A stretch of DNA of 64,000 bases from Bacillota bacterium (GTDB lineage Bacteria; Bacillota; Sulfobacillia; JAIMAT01), in assembly GCA_029960955.1 (NCBI GenBank), contig JASBVS010000018.1, positions 1-64,000 of the forward strand, given 5' to 3'. Below, in pieces: positions 26,594 through 35,764 of this stretch. The notes beneath the pieces are model-generated. The model was given only the letters and a program-made list of their open reading frames with translations, was not told the DNA's origin and did not search any database. Both the position numbers and the translations under genes were made by a program. Position 1 is the stretch's first letter, and the number at the start of each line of letters is the position of its first letter.

Positions 26594-28456
26594 TCACCCC
26601 TCCACCCGCGCGGCCAGCATGACGCCGCCCACGTCCAGCACCAGCGCCACGCGGCCGTCGCCCAGCACCGCGGCCCCCGCCAGTCCCCTGGCCTCGTCCA
26701 GCCAGCGGCCCAGCCCCTTGACGACCACCTCCTGGTCGCCCAGCAGGCGATCGACCGCCCAGACCTGGCGGCGTCCCTGGTGATGGACGACCAGGCCCGT
26801 CTGGCCTGCCGCCGGCTCCCACCGCCAGCGCCCCTCCAGCGCGGCCTCGAGCGAGGCGAGGGAGAGGACGCGGTCGCGCCAGCGGAGCACCGGTTCGCTG
26901 CCCACCCGCTCCACCCGCTCCGGGCGCACCTCCACCACCTCGTCGATGGCGCCCAGCGGGACGGCGACCGCGATACCCCCCACCTCCACCAGGAGCACGC
27001 GCAGGATGGCCACCGTCAGCGGCAGGTCGAGGATGAAGCGCGTCCCCCGGCCGGGCCTCGACTCGACCTCCACCTGCCCGCCGATCCGCTCGACGTTCCG
27101 CCGCACCACGTCCATGCCCACGCCGCGCCCCGAGATCTCGGTCACCTGGCGGCTGGTGGAGAAGCCGGGCAGGAAGATCAGGTCGATCGCCTCGCGGTCG
27201 CTCAGGCGCTGCGCCTGCTCGGCGCCGAGGAAGCCCTTCTCCACCGCCCGCCGCCGCAGCGCCTCCGGATCCATGCCGGCACCGTCGTCGGCGACGGAGA
27301 TGCGGATGGTGTTCTCCTCCCGCCAGGCGCGCAGCTCGATCCGCGCCCGCTCCGGCTTCCCCGCCCGCCGCCGCTCCTCCGCCGGCTCCACGCCGTGGTC
27401 GACCGCGTTGCGCAGCAGGTGGATCAGCGGGTCGGCGATCAGCGTGGCCACCGAACGGTCGAGCTCGGTCGCCTCGCCTTCCATGACGAAGTCGAAGGAC
27501 TTGCCCGTGCTCGTCTCGAGGTCGCGCATCAGGCGGGGGAAGCGGCGGAAGAGGGTGGAGAGCGGCTGCATGCGGGCGCGCGTCACCGTCGCCTGGAGCT
27601 CCTCGCTCAGCCGCGCCAGGTGCTCGACCACCTCGTCCAGCGAGACGCCGTCGTGCCCCGTGCCCAGCCGCCGCGCCGCCTCGCCCAGGCGGTTCCGGTC
27701 GACCACCAGCTCGCCGATCAGGTTCATCAGGTGGTCGAGCAGGCGGACCTCCACGCGCAACGTCTCCGCCTGACTCTCCAGGGAAGCGACCCCGGAGCCG
27801 CCGGTCCGCGCCGGGCCGGGCGGCGCCTGGCCGATGCGCTCCACCCGGACCACGTCGGGCACCGCGCGGATCTCGCGCAGCACTTCCTCCGGCGAGCCGC
27901 GGAAGCGGAGGCGGAGGCGCTGGAACTCCTCGCCGGCCTCGATGGCCGCCTCGTCGGGCTCGGAGGCGACGACCTCGCCGCCCGCGTCGCGCACCGCCTG
28001 CAGCACCTGGTAGGAGCGGACCGAGAGGAAGGGGCACTGCTCGGAGAAGCGGACTTCCACCTCCGTCTCCGCTTCCTCGTCGGCGGGGGCCTCCGCCTCC
28101 GCGGCGCGCGGCGCCTCCGGCGCGAGGCCGAGCTCCGCCCGCATGGCGTCGACCTCCGCCAGCATGCGGTCGACGTCGGCCCGCGAGGGCGCCGGTTCCC
28201 CCCGGCGGAGCGGCTCGAGCTCGTTCTCCAGGTCGTGGGCCCGGCGGGCCACCTCTTCCAGCCCCGCCGCGCCCGCGTTCCCCTTGAGCGTGTGGGCGGC
28301 GCGGAAGAGGAGGTTCACCTGATCGGGCGAGGCGGCGCCCTGGCCCAGGGCGACCAGCCCTTCCTCCAGCGTGTCCAGGAGCTCTCCGGCCTCCTGCAGG
28401 AAGAGGCGACTCTCCTCCTCGCTCAGCCCCGGCAGCGAGGCCCCGCGGCCGGCCAC
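26594..28456 (-). CDS. cheA: Chemotaxis histidine kinase CheA
   Basis: A 620-residue two-component kinase. Domains in order: P1 Hpt (phospho-His55 in FRAAHTLKGNAGAAG), a P2-like region (about 150-210), P3 dimerisation helices (DHLMNLIGELVVDRNRL), P4 ATPase (LLRNAVDHGVEP N-box, VADDGAGMDPE, GRGVGMDVVRRN, and GRGTRFILDLPLT) and P5 CheW-like C-terminus. All catalytic boxes are intact. The common H-box residues KGG are KGN here. It lies three bp downstream of cheW and two bp upstream of cheC. Confidence 0.95.
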   Translation of the reverse strand: MAGRGASLPGLSEEESRLFLQEAGELLDTLEEGLVALGQGAASPDQVNLLFRAAHTLKGNAGAAGLEEVARRAHDLENELEPLRRGEPAPSRADVDRMLAEVDAMRAELGLAPEAPRAAEAEAPADEEAETEVEVRFSEQCPFLSVRSYQVLQAVRDAGGEVVASEPDEAAIEAGEEFQRLRLRFRGSPEEVLREIRAVPDVVRVERIGQAPPGPARTGGSGVASLESQAETLRVEVRLLDHLMNLIGELVVDRNRLGEAARRLGTGHDGVSLDEVVEHLARLSEELQATVTRARMQPLSTLFRRFPRLMRDLETSTGKSFDFVMEGEATELDRSVATLIADPLIHLLRNAVDHGVEPAEERRRAGKPERARIELRAWREENTIRISVADDGAGMDPEALRRRAVEKGFLGAEQAQRLSDREAIDLIFLPGFSTSRQVTEISGRGVGMDVVRRNVERIGGQVEVESRPGRGTRFILDLPLTVAILRVLLVEVGGIAVAVPLGAIDEVVEVRPERVERVGSEPVLRWRDRVLSLASLEAALEGRWRWEPAAGQTGLVVHHQGRRQVWAVDRLLGDQEVVVKGLGRWLDEARGLAGAAVLGDGRVALVLDVGGVMLAARVEG

Positions 28457-28459
28457 GGC

Positions 28460-28969
28460 TCATCCCTCCGGGCGGGCGACCCGGGCGGCCGCCGCCCGCT
28501 GGTGCGCATCCAGCACGCGCTCGAGCGCCAGGAGGATGACCAGCCGCTCCTCCAGCCGTGCCACGCCGCGCAGGAAGGAGGCGTCCTCGCCCCGCACCAG
28601 CTCCCCCGGCGGCTCGACGAGGTCGGCGGGGATGTCCAGCACCTCGCTGACGCCGTCCACCAGCATGCCGATCAGCTCCTCGCCGTCCTCCACGACCACG
28701 ATGCGCGAGAGCGGCCCGGGCTCCGCCGCGCCCAGGCCCAGGCGCCGGCGCAGGTCGATCACCGGGATGATCCGCCCGCGCAGGTTGATCACGCCCAGCA
28801 CGAAGGGCGGCGCCTGCGGCACGCGGGTGATGGGCTGGAAGGCCAGCACCTCGCGGACGGATGCGATGTCGGCGCCGTAGGCCTGGCCGTCCAGCTCCAG
28901 CACCACGACCTGCTCGGCCGCCGCCTCCTCCCCGGGGCCAGGCCGAACCCCGTCGGTCGGCTGGCTCAT
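28460..28969 (-). CDS. cheW: Chemotaxis adaptor CheW
   Basis: A 169-residue SH3-like adaptor linking chemoreceptors to CheA. Seen: [55 protein letters not shown] and [10 protein letters not shown], all family landmarks. The first ~18 residues are a non-conserved acidic leader. Its ATG overlaps the stop of the truncated receptor gene by four bases, so it was once coupled to an intact receptor. Confidence 0.94.
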   Translation of the reverse strand: MSQPTDGVRPGPGEEAAAEQVVVLELDGQAYGADIASVREVLAFQPITRVPQAPPFVLGVINLRGRIIPVIDLRRRLGLGAAEPGPLSRIVVVEDGEELIGMLVDGVSEVLDIPADLVEPPGELVRGEDASFLRGVARLEERLVILLALERVLDAHQRAAAARVARPEG

Positions 28970-29607
28970 GCGGCCTCCTCCCTTCCCTGGCCCGCCCGGT
29001 AGCGGCGGACCATCCCCGTCAGCTCGCGCGCAAGCTGCTCCATCTGGGCGGCCATCCCGCTCGCCTCCTCGACCGCCGCGCCCGCCCGGCTCAGGAAGTC
29101 CCGCAGTCCCGCGACCCGCTCGACCGTCTCGGCCACCAGGCGGCCGTTCTCCTGGACGGCCTCCTCCACCTGGCGGCTGGAGGCGGCCATGTGCTCGGCG
29201 GAGGCGGCGTTCTCCTCGGCCACACCGGCCACGCCCTCCATGGCGCGGACGGCCTGCTGGGCGTCCCCGTCGGCGCCCTGGGCGGCCGAGGCGATGGCGT
29301 CGATGGGCTCCTTGACCCGTCGCACCTGCTCGAAGATGCCCGCCAGCGTCTCCAGCGTCCGCTCGATCTCGACCGAGCCGCGGTTGACCTGGTCGCTGGA
29401 CTCGCGCATGGCGGCCACCACCGCGTCGGTCTCGTGGCGCAACGCCTCGACGCGCCGCGCGATGTCGCGGCTGGCCTCGCCGCTGCGCTCGGCCAGGTGG
29501 CGGATCTCGCTGGCCACCACGGCGAAACCGCGCCCGTGCTCGCCCGCCCGCGCCGCCTCGATGGCGGCGTTGAGCGCCAGCAGGTTGGTCTGGTCGGCGA
29601 TCTCGGT
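28966..29607 (-). pseudogene. 5'-truncated methyl-accepting chemotaxis protein
   Basis: The frame encodes the receptor signalling tip and the whole descending helix: [44 protein letters not shown], then ~150 helical residues to a natural C-terminus. Homology starts abruptly at TEIADQTN (about 29607). The ascending helix, HAMP, membrane segments and sensor domain are absent, and upstream the frame runs into unrelated sequence ([16 protein letters not shown]) with no ribosome-binding site. Half a four-helix bundle cannot form a normal receptor, so this is called a pseudogene produced by the rearrangement at 29.6 kb. The stop still overlaps cheW by four bases. Confidence 0.8.
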
Positions 29608-29670
29608 GCCACCTCCGGCGACGCCTGAGTCCCGAAGAATCAATTTGAGCACCTGGCTGCTCAGCTTTCG

Positions 29671-29767
29671 AAACGCTCGGGAAGCGGTTCCAGCAGCATC
29701 GCCCTCACCCCGTGGTCGGCCGGGAGGAACAGCGCGGCGTGGGCATTCCTTCCCCGACGGTGGATGC
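29671..29767 (-). repeat. Degraded copy of the yhbH/spoVR gene junction
   Basis: Read on the minus strand, this ~97-bp segment resembles the 3' end of yhbH and first codons of spoVR at 34290-34395. In translation it gives IHRR...ALFLPADHG then [16 protein letters not shown]. The intact genes give IHRREDVYGALRAFLLADHGG-stop and [12 protein letters not shown]. At DNA level GGCCGACCACGGGG and CCGCTTCC are exact, with substitutions and small gaps between. The copy is inverted relative to the intact pair and is wedged between the truncated receptor gene and the truncated E2 gene. Confidence 0.7.
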
Positions 29768-30489
29768 CGGTGGCGGGCGGGCGCCGCCTGGAGCTCTCCC
29801 GTATGCGGCGGGCCGTCGCCCGGAGCATGCTCCGCTCCTGGCAGACCGTGCCGCAGTTCTCGGTCAGCCGCAGCTTCGACGCCGGCGCCATCCTGGAGCT
29901 GCGCCGCGCGCTGGCGGGGCAGCGCGGGCGGGAGGGGCCGCTGCGCCTCTCGCTCACCGACTTCCTGGTGCAGGCGGTGGCGCAGAGCCTCCTCGAGTTT
30001 CCGGCGCTCAACGCCACCTTCGAGGAAGGGGCGGCACCGGGCGAGGGGGCGCTCGTCTTCCACGACGAGGTGGCGGTGGGCCTGGCGACGGTCCTGGAGG
30101 AGGGCGGCCTGCTGGTGCCGGTCCTCCACCACGCGGAGCGCCTGGCGCTGGGCGAGATCGCCTCCCGGCGGGCGCGGCTGGTGGAGGCCGCGCGGGCGGG
30201 GAGGCTTCCTCCCGAGGCGATGTCCGGCGGGACCTTCACCCTCTCCAACCTGGGCCCGTTCGGCGTCGACGCCTTCCGCGCCATCTGCAACCCGGGGGAG
30301 GCGGCCATCCTGGCCGTGGGGGCGGTGCGGGAGCAGGCGGTGGTGCGCGGGGGCGAGGTGGTGGTCCGGCCCGTGGCGACGCTGACGCTGACGGTCGACC
30401 ACCGGGCGGCGGACGGCGCCGAGGCGGCGCGCTTCCTGGCCGCGCTGGTGGCGCGGCTGGAGTCGCGGGAGGGCTGGCTGCTCTTCTGA
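29764..30489 (+). CDS. 2-oxoacid dehydrogenase E2 catalytic domain only (N-terminally truncated)
   Basis: A 241-residue acyltransferase domain of the dihydrolipoamide acyltransferase family. It begins at the usual start of the catalytic domain ([18 protein letters not shown]) and ends with the active-site [14 protein letters not shown] (His and Asp). The [16 protein letters not shown] block is also present. The lipoyl domain and E1/E3-binding domain that should precede it are missing, and its 5' end runs into the yhbH/spoVR scar. No good ribosome-binding site precedes ATG 29764; ATG 29803 is an alternative. Without a lipoyl domain it could work only with a separate lipoyl carrier, so it is either a remnant or a specialised stand-alone domain. 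It lies 57 bp upstream of E1alpha. Confidence 0.75.
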   Translation: MPVAGGRRLELSRMRRAVARSMLRSWQTVPQFSVSRSFDAGAILELRRALAGQRGREGPLRLSLTDFLVQAVAQSLLEFPALNATFEEGAAPGEGALVFHDEVAVGLATVLEEGGLLVPVLHHAERLALGEIASRRARLVEAARAGRLPPEAMSGGTFTLSNLGPFGVDAFRAICNPGEAAILAVGAVREQAVVRGGEVVVRPVATLTLTVDHRAADGAEAARFLAALVARLESREGWLLF

Positions 30490-30546
30490 GAGCCGGCGGC
30501 ACGGAGCCGGCGGCGCGCGGGTAGCGGCGGAAGGGAGGCAGGGGAC

Positions 30547-31518
30547 GTGAGCGGGGTGGCCTTCGACCCGGCCTGGATCGTCGAGCTCTACCGGCGGATG
30601 GTGCGCATCCGCGCCTTCGAGGAGAAGGCGGCGGAGCTCTACCAGAAGGGGGCGCTGCCGGGCTTCCTCCACTCCTCGGTGGGCCAGGAGGCGGTGCCCG
30701 TGGGCGTCTGTGCCTGGCTGGAGCGGGATGACCTGATCACCTCCACGCACCGCGGGCACGGGCACATCCTGGCCAAGGGCGCCGACCCGGCGCGCATGTT
30801 TCTCGAGCTCTACGGGAGCGAGGAAGGGTACAACCGCGGCAAGGGCGGCTCCATGCACATCATGGACTTCTCCATCGGCGTGCTGGGCGCCAACGGCATC
30901 GTCGGGGCCGGCATCCCCATCGCCGCGGGCGCCGGCATCTCGCTGCAGAACCGCGGCTCGGACCGGGTGGTCGCCTGCTTCTTCGGCGACGGCGCCGTCA
31001 CCACCGGCGCCTTCCACGAGGGGGTCAACATGGCCGCCATCTGGGAGCTGCCCGTCGTCTTCGTCTGCGAGAACAACCAGTACGCCGAGTCGACGCCCCA
31101 CCGGACGGTGGACCGGGCGCCGGACCTGACCGTCCGCGCCCAGGGCTACGGCATCCCCGGCGAGCTGGTCGACGGCAACGACCTCTTCGCCGTCCTGGAG
31201 GCGGCGCAGAGGGCGGTGGAGCGGGCGCGCCGGGGCGGGGGGCCGACGCTCCTGGAGTGCCGCACCTACCGCTGGTACGGCCACTACATCGGCGACCCGG
31301 CGGTCTACCGGAGCGACGAGGAAGTCGCCTCCTGGAAGGCGCGCGACCCGCTGCGGCGGGTGGCCGCCTGGCTGCTGGAGCAGGGCGCGCTGGACGAGGA
31401 GGGCGAGGCCCGCCTGCGCGCCGAGGTGGAGGCCGAGATCGAGGCGGCCGCCGAGGCTGGCGCCCGCGGCCGCCGGCCGGCTCCGGAGAGCGCGCTGGAG
31501 GACGTCTACGCCGGTTGA
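30547..31518 (+). CDS. Thiamin-diphosphate dehydrogenase E1 component, alpha subunit (pyruvate/acetoin type)
   Basis: A 323-residue E1alpha subunit that, with E1beta, decarboxylates a 2-oxoacid or cleaves acetoin on thiamin diphosphate. The TPP motif runs from [15 protein letters not shown] to [13 protein letters not shown] (GDG...NN). [25 protein letters not shown] and [11 protein letters not shown] are conserved. The GKGGSMHI and [11 protein letters not shown] features of this pair are close to acetoin dehydrogenase (AcoA/AcoB), but pyruvate specificity cannot be excluded. GTG start with GGGAGG upstream. It is intact, unlike the preceding E2. Confidence 0.88.
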   Translation: MSGVAFDPAWIVELYRRMVRIRAFEEKAAELYQKGALPGFLHSSVGQEAVPVGVCAWLERDDLITSTHRGHGHILAKGADPARMFLELYGSEEGYNRGKGGSMHIMDFSIGVLGANGIVGAGIPIAAGAGISLQNRGSDRVVACFFGDGAVTTGAFHEGVNMAAIWELPVVFVCENNQYAESTPHRTVDRAPDLTVRAQGYGIPGELVDGNDLFAVLEAAQRAVERARRGGGPTLLECRTYRWYGHYIGDPAVYRSDEEVASWKARDPLRRVAAWLLEQGALDEEGEARLRAEVEAEIEAAAEAGARGRRPAPESALEDVYAG

Positions 31519-31557
31519 GGGAGGCCGCGCGCGGAGCGGTGGCGGAAGGGGGCGACG

Positions 31558-32583
31558 GTGCCGGTGCGCGAGCTGACGATGCGCGAGGCGCTGCGGGAGG
31601 CGCTGGCGGAGGAGATGGAGCGCGATCCGTCCGTCTTCCTCCTGGGCGAGGACATCCAGGATCCCATGGGCGGCTCCTACAAGGTGACGCTGGGCCTCTC
31701 CACCCGGTTCGGCACGCGCCGGGTGCGGAACGCGCCCATCTCCGAGGCGGCCATCGTCGGCGCCGGGGTGGGGGCGGCCGTCACCGGTTCGCGACCGGTG
31801 GTCGAGGTCATGTACGTGGACTTCCTGGAGATCGCCATGGACCAGCTGGTCAGCCAGGCCGCGAAGATCCGCTACATGTCCGGCGGCCAGGTGGCGGTTC
31901 CGCTGACCGTCCGCTGCCAGGGCGGGCCGGGCCGCTCGGCGGGCCCGCAGCACTCGCAGCTCCTGGAAGCCTGGTTCGCCCACGTCCCCGGGTTGAAGGT
32001 GGTCGTCCCCTCCACCCCGCGGGACGGGAAGGCGCTCCTCAAGGCGGCCATCCGGGATCCCGACCCGGTGGTCTTCTTCGAACCCAACGTGCTCTACAAC
32101 AGCCGCGGGCCGGTGCCCGACCCGGGCGCCGACGAGGTGGCGCCGCTGGGGAAGGCCGACGTCAAGCGCCCCGGCCGCGACGTCACGGTGGTCACCTACG
32201 GGGCCATGGTGGCCATGGCGCTGGAGGCGGCCGAGCGCCTCGCCCGCGAGGACGGGGTGGAGGCCGAGGTGATCGACCTGCGCACCGTCAGCCCGTGGGA
32301 CCGGGAGACGGTCCTGGCTTCCTTCCGGAAGACGCGGGCGCTGGTGGTGGCCCATCAGGCGGTCCGTCAAGGGGGGATGGGAGCGGAGATCGCGGCGACC
32401 GTCTACGAGGAAGCGCTGGACGAGGTGGACGTGGAGATCGCCCGCGTCGGCGCGCGCTTCGCGCCCACGCCCTTCGCGCCCGAGCTGGAGCGCTACGTCG
32501 TTCCGGGGGTGGAGGAGATCGTGGCGGCGGCGCGGGCGACGCTGGAGCGGGCGGGACGCGCGGGCCTGCTGGCCCGCCGCTGA
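31558..32583 (+). CDS. Thiamin-diphosphate dehydrogenase E1 component, beta subunit (pyruvate/acetoin type)
   Basis: A 341-residue E1beta subunit. Seen: [28 protein letters not shown], the catalytic Glu region [29 protein letters not shown], the transketolase C-terminal domain with [20 protein letters not shown] and [10 protein letters not shown]. Length is normal and all blocks are intact. It is 39 bp downstream of E1alpha. No E3 (lipoamide dehydrogenase) follows; instead the next sequence is a prkA fragment 105 bp on. Confidence 0.9.
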   Translation: MPVRELTMREALREALAEEMERDPSVFLLGEDIQDPMGGSYKVTLGLSTRFGTRRVRNAPISEAAIVGAGVGAAVTGSRPVVEVMYVDFLEIAMDQLVSQAAKIRYMSGGQVAVPLTVRCQGGPGRSAGPQHSQLLEAWFAHVPGLKVVVPSTPRDGKALLKAAIRDPDPVVFFEPNVLYNSRGPVPDPGADEVAPLGKADVKRPGRDVTVVTYGAMVAMALEAAERLAREDGVEAEVIDLRTVSPWDRETVLASFRKTRALVVAHQAVRQGGMGAEIAATVYEEALDEVDVEIARVGARFAPTPFAPELERYVVPGVEEIVAAARATLERAGRAGLLARR

Positions 32584-32687
32584 CGGCGCCCGCACCCGGC
32601 CGCCGGCCGTGGCGGGGCGGCACTGGTGTAGCCCGCGGGAATTGCGCAGAACGAATAGGATATTCACGATCTCCCCGGCTCGGGAGC

Positions 32688-33143
32688 TCCTTCGAGGACG
32701 AGATCCGGACGCTCCTGGAGAACTACCTCGACAACGTGGAGGCCTACCTGGAGCACACGCGCATCACCGACCCCATCACGGGCGAGGAGCGGGAGCCGGA
32801 CGAGCGTCTCATGCGCTCCATCGAGGAGAAGGTGGCGGTCTCCGAGAGCGGCAAGGACGCCTTCCGCAACGAGATCATGCGCAAGGTGGCGATCGCGGAC
32901 CGGCGCGGCGAGCGGTTCGACTACACCACCCACGAGAAGCTGCGCACAGCGCTGGAGCGGCAGCTCTTCGACGAGCGCCGCGACACCATCCGCCTCACCG
33001 TCACCTCGCGCAATCCCGACGAGGAGGAGCTGAAGCGGATCAACCAGGTGGTGGAGACGCTCATCCAGCGCGAGGGTTACTGCGCCACCTGCGCCAACGA
33101 GCTCCTCAAGTACGTCTCCTCGCTTCTCTCGCGCGAGAAGTGA
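32688..33143 (+). pseudogene. prkA: 5'-truncated serine protein kinase PrkA
   Basis: An open frame encoding only the last ~150 residues of PrkA (normally ~630): [61 protein letters not shown] and the C-terminal YCATCANELLKYVSSLLS. The AAA-like and kinase domains with the Walker A are absent. The frame continues upstream into unrelated DNA of low complexity without a start codon or ribosome-binding site; ATG 32811 is internal to the conserved part. It sits in the conserved order prkA-yhbH-spoVR (YeaG-YeaH-YcgB elsewhere). This is the right-hand scar of the 29.6-32.7 kb rearrangement. Confidence 0.85.
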
Positions 33144-33167
33144 AGCCGGTTCGCAGGAGGGGTACGG

Positions 33168-34358
33168 ATGCCGGCCGAGCTTCCTTGGGAACTGCGTCGC
33201 CGCGGCATCCGCGACGCGCGGCGGCATGATCAGCGGGTGCGCGAGGCCATCCGGAAGAACCTGCGCCACCTCGTGACCGAAGAGGCGATCATCAGCTCGG
33301 ACGGGCAGAGGCTGGTGCGCGTGCCCATCCGCTACCTGGAGCGCTACCGCTTCCGTTACGGCCTGCCCCAGTCGCACCAGGGCGTCGGCCAGGGGAAGGG
33401 CGAGCCGGGCGAGCGGCTGGGCGAGCGCGAGGGCGGGGGCGAAGGAGCGGCCCAGGCGGGCGACGCGCCGGGAGAGCTGACCTTCGAGACCGACCTGACC
33501 GTCCAGGAGCTGGCCCGGCTGATGCTGGAGGACATGGACCTCCCCTGGCTCGAGCCGAAGGGCCGTGCGACGCGGAGCCGTGAACTCCGCTTCGACGAGG
33601 TCCGCCGCGTCGGCTCGCTGGCCAACGTGGACAAGCGGCGGACGCTGCGCGAGAACGTGAAGAGGAAGGCGGCCCGCGGCGATCCCCGCCCCGGCGACTT
33701 CGTCGAGGAGGACCTGCGCTACCGCAGTTGGCGCGAGGAGCCGCGGCTCCAGACGCAGGCGGCCGCCTACCTCCTCCTCGACCGCTCGGCCAGCATGACG
33801 CTCGACAAGAAGTACGTCGCCAAGGCCTTCTTCTTCTGGATGGTCCAGTTCCTGCGCACCCGCTACGAGAGGGTGGAGATCGTCTTCATCGCCCACGACG
33901 CGGAGGCGCGGGTGGTCGACGAGCGCACCTTCTTCGCCATCGGCTCCTCGGGCGGGACGATCTGCTCCAGCGCCTACAGGGCGGCGCTGGAGCACATCCG
34001 CCGCCACCACCCGGCCCGGGAGTGGAACAACTACGTCTTCCACTTCTCGGACGGCGACAACTTCCCGGAGGACAACGCGGTGGCCGCCGAGGCGTTGCGC
34101 GAGCTCCTGGTCGAAAGCCGCATGGTGGGCTACGGCGAGATCGTGGAGGCGGCGGGGCCTTCCTTCTACGGCTCGCCGGAAGGCCGCGCGCGCGAGCGGG
34201 AGGCGGAGCGGCCGCGCGAGCTGGAGCGGCCGAAGAGCCTCTTCGGGCGGGCCCTGGCGCGCGTGGGCGACCCGCACTTCGTCGCCGTCGCCATCCACCG
34301 CCGCGAGGACGTCTACGGGGCGCTCCGCGCCTTTCTCCTGGCCGACCACGGGGGGTGA
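33168..34358 (+). CDS. yhbH: DUF444 / YhbH sporulation-associated protein
   Basis: A 396-residue protein of the YhbH/YeaH family. The N-terminal third is basic and includes the conserved RHDQRVREAIRKNLRHLV. The C-terminal half is a von Willebrand A-like domain: LLLDRSASMTLDKKY (MIDAS-like DxSxS variant), VEIVFIAHDAEA, SSGGTICSSAYRAALEHI and FHFSDGDNFPEDN. In Bacillus the gene is expressed during sporulation and is linked to prkA. ATG start with AGGAGG upstream. It lies 24 bp downstream of the prkA fragment and 7 bp before spoVR. Confidence 0.92.
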   Translation: MPAELPWELRRRGIRDARRHDQRVREAIRKNLRHLVTEEAIISSDGQRLVRVPIRYLERYRFRYGLPQSHQGVGQGKGEPGERLGEREGGGEGAAQAGDAPGELTFETDLTVQELARLMLEDMDLPWLEPKGRATRSRELRFDEVRRVGSLANVDKRRTLRENVKRKAARGDPRPGDFVEEDLRYRSWREEPRLQTQAAAYLLLDRSASMTLDKKYVAKAFFFWMVQFLRTRYERVEIVFIAHDAEARVVDERTFFAIGSSGGTICSSAYRAALEHIRRHHPAREWNNYVFHFSDGDNFPEDNAVAAEALRELLVESRMVGYGEIVEAAGPSFYGSPEGRAREREAERPRELERPKSLFGRALARVGDPHFVAVAIHRREDVYGALRAFLLADHGG

Positions 34359-34365
34359 AGGGGCC

Positions 34366-35754
34366 GTGCCGTTGGAGCCGCTTCCTGAACGTTTCCAGGA
34401 GGTGCTGGAGCAGGCGAGGGCGCTGGGCCTCGACTTCTTCGAGCTCCGCTTCGAGGTGGTGCCGGAGGAGATCATGGCCGAGCTGGCGGCCTACGGGCTG
34501 CCCACGCGCGCCCAGCACTGGTCCTACGGCCAGGTCTACAACCGCAACCGCCTCTTCGGGCGCATGGGCCTCTCGCGCATCTACGAGATCGTGCTCAACA
34601 ACGACCCGGCCTACGCCTTCCTGCTCGACACCAACCGCCCGGTGGAGAACCTGCTGGTGGTCGCCCACGTGGCCGCCCACGCCGACCTCTTCAAGAACAA
34701 CGCGCTCTTCCAGGAGACCAACCGGCACATGGTGGCCGAGGCCGCCGCCCACGCGCAGCGCATCGACCGCTACCGCGAAGAGGTGGGCGACGAGCGTGTC
34801 GAGCACGTGATGGACATCGCCATGGCGCTGGAGCAGCACATCGACTTCCCCGAGGGGGTCCACCGCCGCCGCTACGAGGAGAGTGGCGCGGAGAGCAGAC
34901 CGGGCGGCGCCGCGTCCCGCCGCGATCGGCCGGAGGAGCGGTTCGCCGAGCTCTTCCCCGAGGAGGAAGCCCCCTCCGGCCGGGAGCTGGCACCGCCGCC
35001 CCTTCCTCCCCACCCGGAGCGCGACCTTCTCTGGTTCCTGGCCAACTACGCGCCGCTGACGCACTGGGAGCGGGACATCCTCGAGATCCAGCGCGAGGAG
35101 TCCTACTACTTCTATCCCCAGTTCGCCACGAAGATCCTGAACGAGGGCTGGGCAACCTTCTGGCACGCCCGCATCCTGGAGGAGATGGGCTCGCTGACGC
35201 CGGAGGAGACGCTGGAGTACGCCCGCCTGCACGCCGCCGTCGTCCAGCCCGGCTCGCGGCTCCAGGTGAATCCCTACTACCTCGGCTACCGGATCCTGCG
35301 CGACGTGGAGGAGCGGCTGGGACTCGAACGGCTCTGGCAGCTGCGCCGGGAGGAGGACGACGTCTCGCTGATCCAGAACTTCCTGACACCCGAACTGGCC
35401 GAGGAGATGGAGCTCTTCACCTACGGACCGCGGGGGCGCTTCGCCTCCGCCGGCCGCGAGCCGGATCTGGAGATCAAGAGCCGTGACATCGAGCAGGTGC
35501 GCGAGTTCCTCTGCCGTCCCCGCTACAACTACGGCGCGCCGCTGGTGGCCGTGACCGAGGTGCACCACGGCCAGCTCTACCTCGAGCAGCTGGACCGCCA
35601 CGTCTCCGGCCTGGACCTCGAGTACGCCAAGAAGACGCTGGAGTACATCGGCGAGCTCTGGCGGGGACCCGTCCGGCTGGTCACCGCCGACGCCGAGGGA
35701 CGGGAGGTGGAGCTGGCCTGGGACGGCCAGGAGAGCCGTCGCAGCCGGCCCTAG
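34366..35754 (+). CDS. spoVR: Stage V sporulation protein R family
   Basis: A 462-residue SpoVR/YcgB family protein, needed for normal spore cortex in Bacillus and of unknown biochemical activity. Characteristic blocks: LDFFELRFEVVPEEIMAELAAYGLP, HWSYGQVYNR, the NNDPAYAFLLDTN segment, YFYPQFATKILNEGWATFWHARI and VNPYYLGYRILRDVEERL. Length is normal and the frame is intact. GTG start, seven bp after yhbH. Ends ten bp from the convergent hydrolase gene. Its first codons are duplicated in degraded form at 29671-29767. Confidence 0.95.
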   Translation: MPLEPLPERFQEVLEQARALGLDFFELRFEVVPEEIMAELAAYGLPTRAQHWSYGQVYNRNRLFGRMGLSRIYEIVLNNDPAYAFLLDTNRPVENLLVVAHVAAHADLFKNNALFQETNRHMVAEAAAHAQRIDRYREEVGDERVEHVMDIAMALEQHIDFPEGVHRRRYEESGAESRPGGAASRRDRPEERFAELFPEEEAPSGRELAPPPLPPHPERDLLWFLANYAPLTHWERDILEIQREESYYFYPQFATKILNEGWATFWHARILEEMGSLTPEETLEYARLHAAVVQPGSRLQVNPYYLGYRILRDVEERLGLERLWQLRREEDDVSLIQNFLTPELAEEMELFTYGPRGRFASAGREPDLEIKSRDIEQVREFLCRPRYNYGAPLVAVTEVHHGQLYLEQLDRHVSGLDLEYAKKTLEYIGELWRGPVRLVTADAEGREVELAWDGQESRRSRP

Positions 35755-35764
35755 GGGGCGGGCC

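Noticed and set aside
29600..32690. A transposon or insertion sequence carrying the E1/E2 genes
   Set aside because: No transposase, terminal inverted repeats or target-site duplications were found at either edge; the edges consist of broken genes and a duplicated yhbH/spoVR junction.
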